A stretch of DNA of 15,079 bases, taken from DASYHS01 sp035998295. Its GTDB lineage: Bacteria; Pseudomonadota; Alphaproteobacteria; Azospirillales; Azospirillaceae. The notes beneath the pieces were generated by a model. The model did no database searches and was not told where the DNA came from. It was given only the letters and a program-made list of their open reading frames with translations. The stretch is from contig NZ_DASYHS010000097.1 in the NCBI RefSeq assembly GCF_035998295.1, positions 1 through 15,079 on the forward strand. The letters are read 5' to 3'. Shown here one piece after another: positions 1 through 4,034 of this stretch (position 1 is its first letter; each line of letters starts with the position of its first letter). The translations under genes were made by a program, and so were the position numbers.

Positions 1-1
1 G

Positions 2-19
2 TGGCACGGAACTTGTTTT
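2..19 (+). promoter_or_regulatory. Sigma-54 (RpoN) type promoter of the flagellin gene
   Basis: TGGCACG at 2-8, four bases, then TTGTT at 13-17. This matches the -24/-12 sigma-54 consensus (TGGCACG-N4-TTGCW), except that the usual C of the -12 GC is T. The GG at 3-4 and the GT at 15-16 are ten bases apart, as the family requires. Transcription would start near 27-28, giving a leader of about 32 nt before the ATG at 60. Late flagellar genes of several alphaproteobacteria, including Caulobacter flagellins, are known to be sigma-54 dependent. Any upstream activator site would lie outside the window. Confidence 0.75.
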
Positions 20-59
20 CCCCTATGCCCGAGCGAACATCCTGCGAGGGGAGAAACCC

Positions 60-881
60 ATGTCGAACTCGATCAATACCAACATCGGCGCGATGGTGGC
101 GCTGCGGAACCTCAACAACGTCGGCGACGCGTTGACCGCCACCAACAAGCGCATCAGCACCGGCTACAACGTCTCCGACGCCTATGACGACGGCGCCTCC
201 TATGCCGTCGCCCAGGGCCTGCGCGGCGACATGGCCGCCCTCGGCGCGGTCAACGAACGCCTCTCGGTCGGCAAGGGCATGATCGACGTGGCGGTGAAGG
301 CGGGCGAGAACATCTCGAAGACGCTGATCGACATCCGCTCGGTGCTGACCAAGCTGGCCGACCAGGCATTGACCGACGCCGACCGCACCAACTACGAGAA
401 CCAGTACGCGACGCTGAAGAGCGACATCCTGTCGTTCATCCAGGACGCCAAGTACAACAACGTCACCCTGATCAACACGAGCGCCAACCAGTCGCTCATC
501 TCGAACGTCGACGGCGGCAACATCACGATCTCCGCCCAGAACCTGATGTCCAACGTCTACAGCCAGCTCAGCGCCGCCAACACCTACACCGCGGCCGCGG
601 GCCTGATCGGCTCGACCGGCGCGCTCGGCACCGCCGAGACGAACCTCGGCCGCTCCATGAACCAGCTCGCGGCGGACTCGCGCCGCGTGACCAACCAGAT
701 CAACTTCAACAGCGCCATCAACGACGCGACGAAGACCGGCCTGGGCGCGATCGTCGACGCCGACCTGGCGAAGGAGAGCGCGATGCTCCAGGCCCTGCAG
801 GTAAAGCAGCAGCTCGCCTCCCAGGCCCTGTCGATCGCGAACCAGGCGCCCCAGTCGCTGCTCGGCCTGTTCCGCGGGTAA
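60..881 (+). CDS. Flagellin, short alphaproteobacterial type
   Basis: Structural subunit of the flagellar filament, exported through the flagellar type III apparatus and polymerised outside the cell. The 273-aa protein has the conserved flagellin N-terminal domain (about residues 1-140: SINTNIGAMVALRNLN, then KRISTGYNVSDAYDDGASYA) and the C-terminal domain (about 190-273, ending ALSIANQAPQSLLGLFRG). Only a short, Ser/Ala/Thr-rich stretch lies between them, so the variable outer D2/D3 domains are missing. Length and architecture resemble Caulobacter-type flagellins. There is no signal peptide, as expected for type III export, and no cysteine. The ATG at 60 follows AGGGGAG at 47-53 with good spacing, and a sigma-54 promoter lies just upstream. 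No other flagellar gene is in the window. The family is certain; the exact paralogue name is not. Confidence 0.97.
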   Translation: MSNSINTNIGAMVALRNLNNVGDALTATNKRISTGYNVSDAYDDGASYAVAQGLRGDMAALGAVNERLSVGKGMIDVAVKAGENISKTLIDIRSVLTKLADQALTDADRTNYENQYATLKSDILSFIQDAKYNNVTLINTSANQSLISNVDGGNITISAQNLMSNVYSQLSAANTYTAAAGLIGSTGALGTAETNLGRSMNQLAADSRRVTNQINFNSAINDATKTGLGAIVDADLAKESAMLQALQVKQQLASQALSIANQAPQSLLGLFRG

Positions 882-886
882 CGGAC

Positions 887-906
887 CGCCGGCCGGGTGG
901 CCGGCG
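887..906 (+). terminator. GC-rich hairpin after the flagellin gene, possible terminator
   Basis: An 8-bp perfect stem (CGCCGGCC / GGCCGGCG) with a GGGT loop begins five bases after the flagellin stop codon. No T-tract follows, so it may act as a weak terminator, a 3'-end stabiliser or a Rho-assisted site rather than a canonical intrinsic terminator. Confidence 0.45.
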
Positions 907-925
907 CCCGCTCTCCCTCGCCTGC

Positions 926-951
926 GGCGGCGGCTTCCCGGAGCCGCCGCC
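926..951. terminator. Strong hairpin between convergent flagellin and XRE genes
   Basis: A 10-bp perfect stem (GGCGGCGGCT / AGCCGCCGCC) with loop TCCCGG ends two bases from the stop codon of the minus-strand regulator and lies 45 bases past the flagellin stop. It could serve as a two-way terminator between the convergent genes. No T-run is present on either strand. Confidence 0.5.
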
Positions 952-953
952 CG

Positions 954-1745
954 TCAGGGCTCCTCGGCCAGGATCACCCTCTCCACGGCCACCACGCCGT
1001 CCGCCTCGAGACGGATCTCCCGTCCGGGATGCAGGATCGCGACCGTCACCCCCGCGGCTCCGCGCGACGGCGCCAGCCGCCCGACGAGGAACCGTCCTCC
1101 CGCCAGGCGGACGACGACCGCGTCGCCGGCCCTCGGCGTGCGGTAGGGGTGGACGAACAGAAGCTGTCCCGCCTCGTATTTCGGCGCCATGTCCCCGTTC
1201 GGCATGCGGACCGCATAGGCCCCGGAGATGCCCGACAGCGGCGCCGGGCGCCAGACCCGCTCCGGCGCCTCGGCCGTCTCCACGAAGATACCGACGGCGT
1301 CTCCATTGCGGACGCTGTAGCGACCGAATCCACGCAGCGGCAACGTATCCAAGTTCGTATCCGTATCCGTCATCACGGATACGGCGGGCCCGCTGTATCC
1401 AAGCTCGTATCCGGCGCCGTATCCAGTTTCATATCCGGCCGTATCCGGCGCCGGTCGGCCGGCCGTGTCCGGCTCGGATAGCCGGGGAGTCGCTGCCGGT
1501 TCCGGTCGCCGTTGCCGCGTATCCACCCGTGCGGCCGGAGGACCGGATGCCGACAATGCCTCCGGCTCGACCTCCAAAGCCTCGGCAACGCGCCGTATCC
1601 AGTCCCCGGTCAGCCGCCGGGAGCCGCGCTCCAACTTGTCGATCTGAGGCTTGGACGCGCCGACCCGGTCCGCGAGTTGCTGCAGGGACCACCCCCGCGC
1701 CTGCCGCAGTGCCCGGATACGCTCTCCACCCATTTCCGTATCCAT
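954..1745 (-). CDS. XRE-family regulator with degenerate S24/LexA-like C-domain
   Basis: A predicted DNA-binding regulator of about 263 aa. Residues 7-60 form an XRE helix-turn-helix (RIRALRQARGWSLQQLADRVG, then KPQIDKLERGSRRL). Residues about 65-138 are a low-complexity linker with GY and DT repeats. Residues about 143-260 resemble the LexA/CI S24 fold (GAYAVRMPNGDMAPKYEAGQ, then GDAVVV). In active S24 proteins the catalytic Ser lies in G-D-S-M-x-P; here the motif reads N-G-D-M-A-P, with Asp in that place. The partner Lys, about 37 residues on, is Gly (FLVGRL). Self-cleavage is therefore unlikely. Alternative starts are GTG 1751, ATG 1745 and ATG 1733; none has a clear ribosome-binding site. 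The gene and its upstream DNA are full of GTATCC hexamers, and four DnaA boxes lie upstream. No phage genes are nearby. Its targets are unknown; binding to its own repeat zone is plausible. Confidence 0.88.
   Translation of the reverse strand: MDTEMGGERIRALRQARGWSLQQLADRVGASKPQIDKLERGSRRLTGDWIRRVAEALEVEPEALSASGPPAARVDTRQRRPEPAATPRLSEPDTAGRPAPDTAGYETGYGAGYELGYSGPAVSVMTDTDTNLDTLPLRGFGRYSVRNGDAVGIFVETAEAPERVWRPAPLSGISGAYAVRMPNGDMAPKYEAGQLLFVHPYRTPRAGDAVVVRLAGGRFLVGRLAPSRGAAGVTVAILHPGREIRLEADGVVAVERVILAEEP
1345..1446. repeat. GTATCC/GGATAC repeat cluster inside the regulator linker
   Basis: Exact copies of GTATCC start at 1345, 1357, 1363, 1395, 1407, 1419 and 1441, with the reverse form GGATAC at 1377 and a near copy ATATCC at 1431. 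Many are spaced exactly 12 bp. On the coding (minus) strand, some copies read GGA TAC (Gly-Tyr) and others GAT ACG (Asp-Thr), so the DNA word is kept while the frame changes. Further exact copies start at 1519 and 1595 in the same gene. Confidence 0.85.
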
Positions 1746-1789
1746 ATCCACGTCCGGATATTCGTATCCAACTGCTCAGGATCGTATCC
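1715..1789. repeat. GTATCC/GGATAC copies at the start and upstream of the regulator gene
   Basis: Exact copies lie at 1715-1720 (reverse), 1738-1743, 1764-1769 and 1784-1789. Near copies are ATATCC at 1744-1749, GGATAT at 1756-1761 and GGATAT at 1820-1825. They overlap the first codons and continue into the non-coding upstream DNA, where an operator would be expected. CGGATATTCGTATCC at 1755-1769 is an imperfect inverted pair. Confidence 0.7.
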
Positions 1790-1866
1790 GCTTCCCAGCG
1801 GCAGGTCGATCCCTCTCCCGGATATGTGGCTTGGCGGCAACAGGCATTAAATCTCAGCCCGCCCGC

Positions 1867-1955
1867 TGTGGATAAGGTGTGCGCAAAAGGCCTGTGGATA
1901 ACCTGTGGGAATCCGAGGCTGTGGATAACCTGTGGGTGGAATGCCCTGTGGATAA
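1867..1955. repeat. Array of four perfect DnaA boxes in 26-27 bp units
   Basis: TGTGGATAA, the reverse complement of the strong DnaA box TTATCCACA, occurs exactly at 1867-1875, 1893-1901, 1920-1928 and 1947-1955, always in the same orientation, with starts 26, 27 and 27 bp apart. In the first three units a degenerate box follows after two bases: TGTGCGCAA (1878), TGTGGGAAT (1904) and TGTGGGTGG (1931). Tandem sites are therefore 11 bp apart, about one helical turn. The 1746-2161 gap otherwise holds the GTATCC copies, one hairpin and no convincing gene. Such a cluster is known from replication origins, DnaA-titrating loci and DnaA-regulated promoters. No clear AT-rich unwinding element is visible, and no replication gene lies in the window. 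Confidence 0.8.
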
Positions 1956-2045
1956 CCCCGGGACAACTCCAAGCCCGGAAAGCTTCCTGCCCCGCCCCTA
2001 GGGAAAACAAGGGCTTGCGAGCGTTTCTTCGAGTCCGCCCCGGCG

Positions 2046-2063
2046 GGCCGCTGCGGAGCGGCC
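2046..2063. other. GC-rich hairpin in the non-coding gap
   Basis: A 7-bp perfect stem GGCCGCT / AGCGGCC with loop GCGG. It lies about 100 bases before the next gene and has no T-run. It could be part of a leader or a transcription stop isolating the DnaA-box region; its function is unclear. Confidence 0.35.
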
Positions 2064-2161
2064 ATCAATACCGTGCCGGAAGTTCTCCTTTTCTTAACGC
2101 GGCGGCGCCAAAATCGGAAGAGACGGATGCGCCCACCGGCCGGGCGCGAGGAGGGACCCGC

Positions 2162-2416
2162 ATGAAAGGGAGACGATGGGCGGCGTCGGCGGCATTCATG
2201 CTCGCCCTGCTCTGCCCCACCCTTCCGGCCTCGGCTTCGCAGGCCGAAGCCCGCGACGTGGCGGTCGCCGCCAACTGCCCGCCCTCCAGGATCGAGGAGG
2301 TCCGGCGCACGGTCGGCAATGCCGGCGAGACGGTCTACCGGGTCGAATGCGCAGGCACGGAAGGGCTCGCGGTGCTGGTCCAGTGCAGGATGCGCCAATG
2401 CGTGCTGCTGCGCTGA
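2162..2416 (+). CDS. Small exported protein with four cysteines
   Basis: An 84-aa protein of unknown family. Residues 1-30 look like a Sec signal peptide: basic MKGRR, a hydrophobic core of AAFMLALLCP type, then PASASQA as a likely cleavage site. The mature part is about 55 aa, with cysteines at 39, 63, 75 and 80, which could form two disulfides in the periplasm. The ATG at 2162 has a strong ribosome-binding site, GAGGAGGG at 2148-2155. The frame is open much further upstream, but that part crosses the DnaA-box array and is not needed. Its last 19 bases overlap the start of the next gene, so the two are probably translated together. No function can be assigned. Confidence 0.75.
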   Translation: MKGRRWAASAAFMLALLCPTLPASASQAEARDVAVAANCPPSRIEEVRRTVGNAGETVYRVECAGTEGLAVLVQCRMRQCVLLR

Positions 2417-2769
2417 TCCGCCCTGCCCTGCTCGGCGCCCTGGCGATGCTCGTCGCGGGCTGCGGCGCGTCCGAGCTCGCGGTCCTCGCGGCGTCCACGA
2501 GCGTCCTCGTGGCGACCGACAAGACCGTTACCGACCACGCGGTGTCGCTCGCGACCGGCGAGGACTGCAGCATCGTCGCCTACGAGCGGGACCGCACGTA
2601 TTGCCGTCCCCACCCGCCGGCGCTGGAGGTGACGAGCGAGCCGCTCTATTGCTACCGGACGCTGGCGGACGTGGAGTGCCTCGCGACGCCGGACCCCCAT
2701 GGCGGCAATCCCGCCGCGGTCGGCGGGCAGTTCCGGCGCCAGGTCGTCCGGCAGGCCGGGGCGCCCTGA
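2398..2769 (+). CDS. Putative outer-membrane lipoprotein, conserved proteobacterial type
   Basis: A 123-aa protein. It begins with a lipoprotein signal peptide (MRAAALIRPALLGALAMLVAGC) in which L-V-A-G-C is a lipobox, so Cys22 is the likely lipidated residue. The mature chain carries a segment TVTDHAVSLATGEDCSI (about 43-59) that, from memory, resembles a recurring family of uncharacterised alphaproteobacterial lipoproteins, and four more cysteines at 57, 69, 85 and 94. The ATG at 2398 overlaps the preceding small exported protein by 19 bases in another frame, which suggests translational coupling and a shared envelope role. It ends ten bases from a convergent gene. Its role is unknown. Confidence 0.8.
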   Translation: MRAAALIRPALLGALAMLVAGCGASELAVLAASTSVLVATDKTVTDHAVSLATGEDCSIVAYERDRTYCRPHPPALEVTSEPLYCYRTLADVECLATPDPHGGNPAAVGGQFRRQVVRQAGAP

Positions 2770-2779
2770 GCCCGTTGCC

Positions 2780-3217
2780 TCAGTCGCCGCGGCGGCGCTT
2801 GTAGAGGGCGGCGAGCGCCTTCATCGTCTGGACGTGCCGGTCCCCGGCCTTGGTCGCCGGCGCCGGGTTCAGCGTGCCCAGGACGATGCCGCGCGCCGTG
2901 TCGCCGCCGGTCGGGCCCGCCGACGCGCTGCGCGCGGGTGGCGGCCCACCCTCGCGGCTCGCCAGCTTCGCGAGCACGAGGTCGAGCGCTTCCGGGCTCA
3001 GCTGCTGCTGGCCGCCCGACGCCCCGTTGCGGACCGGGCGCGTCGCACGCTCGACCGCGCCGGTCACGATCGCCTTCATGAACGGCGCCGCGAGCCCCCT
3101 GAGAAGCCGGTCGTCGGTCTGCGCCCAGGTCAGCAGGATGCGCTGCGCGCGCGCGCGGCTGCCCTCCGCTGCGGCCACGGCCTCGCGGATCTTGGCGGCG
3201 ACGTAAGAATCGGACAT
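2780..3217 (-). CDS. Conserved hypothetical protein, cytoplasmic
   Basis: A 145-aa protein with no signal peptide or membrane segment. The N-terminal two thirds (MSDSYVAAKIREAVAAAEGS, then RAQRILLTWAQTDDRLLRGL and FMKAIVTGAVERA) look helical. A Pro/Ala/Gly-rich linker follows (about 90-123), then a basic C-terminus (MKALAALYKRRRGD). It resembles unnamed short alphaproteobacterial proteins, but I cannot give it a function. The ATG at 3217 is preferred: GAGGGAG lies about 11 bases upstream, whereas the in-frame GTG at 3229 would sit directly against that ribosome-binding site. It is convergent with the lipoprotein gene and divergent from the thiol oxidoreductase. Confidence 0.7.
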   Translation of the reverse strand: MSDSYVAAKIREAVAAAEGSRARAQRILLTWAQTDDRLLRGLAAPFMKAIVTGAVERATRPVRNGASGGQQQLSPEALDLVLAKLASREGGPPPARSASAGPTGGDTARGIVLGTLNPAPATKAGDRHVQTMKALAALYKRRRGD

Positions 3218-3236
3218 GACAGCTGGCACTCCCTCG

Positions 3237-3257
3237 CCGGAAAGGCCAGTGTTCCGG
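3237..3257. promoter_or_regulatory. Short dyad CCGGAA-N9-TTCCGG in a divergent intergenic region
   Basis: Perfect 6-bp arms at 3237-3242 and 3252-3257 lie 20 bases upstream of the minus-strand hypothetical gene. It could be an operator or a leader hairpin. Short GC-rich dyads arise by chance often in such DNA, so support is weak. Confidence 0.25.
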
Positions 3258-3307
3258 TGCCGGAGTTAACAAATGCTTGACCCGCGGGGCGGCGACGTAC
3301 GAGGGCG

Positions 3308-3336
3308 CTGCCATCCCGGCGCCCAGCGTCTATAAT
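3308..3336 (+). promoter_or_regulatory. Sigma-70 type promoter, probable leaderless start
   Basis: CTGCCA (3308-3313, 4 of 6 to TTGACA), a 17-bp spacer and a perfect TATAAT (3331-3336). The expected start site, about seven bases on, falls at 3343-3344, exactly on the second in-frame ATG (3344) of the downstream gene. No ribosome-binding site is seen. Confidence 0.55.
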
Positions 3337-3994
3337 GCCGACCATGCTGCTAGAAATCTTCAGCGACCTGGTCTGCCCCTGGTGCTACATCGGCAAGCAC
3401 CGCCTCGAACGCGCGCTGGCCGACAGGCCCCACGTCCCGGTCGAGCGGCGCTGGCAACCTTTCGAGCTCAACCCCGACATGCCGATGGCGGGCCTGGACC
3501 GCACGGCCTATCTCGCGGCGAAGTTCGGCGGGGTCGAGCGCGCCCGCCAGATCTACTCGGTGATCGAGGAGACGGCCGCCCGCGACGGGCTGCCGATCGC
3601 CCTCGACCGCATCCGCAGGACGCCCAACACCTTCGACGCCCACCGCCTCGTCCGCTTCGCCGAGCGCAGGGGCCTGGCGGACCGGCTCACCTCGCGGCTG
3701 TTCCAGGCCTATTTCGTGGAGGGCGCCGACATCGGCGACCGCGAGGTGCTGGCCGCCGCCGCCGCCGAGATCGGGCTCGACGGGGACGAGGCGCTGTGCC
3801 ACCTCGGCGACGGGGCGGATTCCGCCGCCGTGCGCGCCTCGCAGTCCGTCGCCCGCCAGCTCGGCATCCAGGCCGTCCCCTGCTTCGTGTTCGACCGGCG
3901 CTACGCGCTGTCCGGCGCGCAGGAGCCGGTCGCCTTCCTGCCCTTCCTCGACCTCGCCGCGGACGGCGAGACGGTGCTGGGCACGGCCGTCTGA
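3335..3994 (+). CDS. DsbA-family thiol oxidoreductase, FrnE-like
   Basis: A thioredoxin-fold protein of 219 aa (216 from ATG 3344). The active-site pair C-P-W-C is at residues 14-17 in the setting LEIFSDLVCPWCYIGKHRLE, typical of the FrnE / 2-hydroxychromene-2-carboxylate isomerase-related branch of the DsbA family. The middle is the helical insertion. The C-terminal thioredoxin part has the cis-proline in QAVPCFVFDRRYALSGAQ (P182). No signal peptide is present, so it should act in the cytoplasm as a disulfide oxidoreductase or isomerase; the substrate is unknown. An extra Cys follows the cis-proline where family members usually have Phe. The start at 3335 overlaps the TATAAT box, so ATG 3344 on a leaderless mRNA is the better biological start. 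The adjacent gene is convergent mfd, 40 bases away. Confidence 0.9.
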   Translation: MPTMLLEIFSDLVCPWCYIGKHRLERALADRPHVPVERRWQPFELNPDMPMAGLDRTAYLAAKFGGVERARQIYSVIEETAARDGLPIALDRIRRTPNTFDAHRLVRFAERRGLADRLTSRLFQAYFVEGADIGDREVLAAAAAEIGLDGDEALCHLGDGADSAAVRASQSVARQLGIQAVPCFVFDRRYALSGAQEPVAFLPFLDLAADGETVLGTAV

Positions 3995-4034
3995 GCCGCC
4001 CGCCCCCGATCCGCCCGCCTTCGAGCCATCCGCG

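Noticed and set aside
897..1481. 194-codon open frame on the plus strand opposite the XRE gene
   Set aside because: Composition is Arg/Pro/Gly-rich, no domain is recognisable, and it is antisense to a well-supported regulator.
954..1745. Prophage CI-type repressor marking an integrated phage
   Set aside because: No integrase, cro, excisionase, replication or structural phage gene and no attachment-site repeat is seen. The neighbours are housekeeping or envelope genes.
1867..1955. CRISPR array
   Set aside because: The repeated core is only 9-17 bp with 26-27 bp steps and no unique spacers of CRISPR length. It fits DnaA boxes exactly, and no cas gene is present.
1529..2161. Long upstream extension of the small exported protein's frame
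   Set aside because: It crosses the start of the XRE gene, the repeats and the DnaA boxes. The signal peptide and ribosome-binding site place the start at 2162.
1746..2161. A complete chromosomal or plasmid replication origin
   Set aside because: Not asserted as such: the DnaA boxes are clear, but no AT-rich unwinding region or replication/partition gene is visible, so only the box array is annotated.
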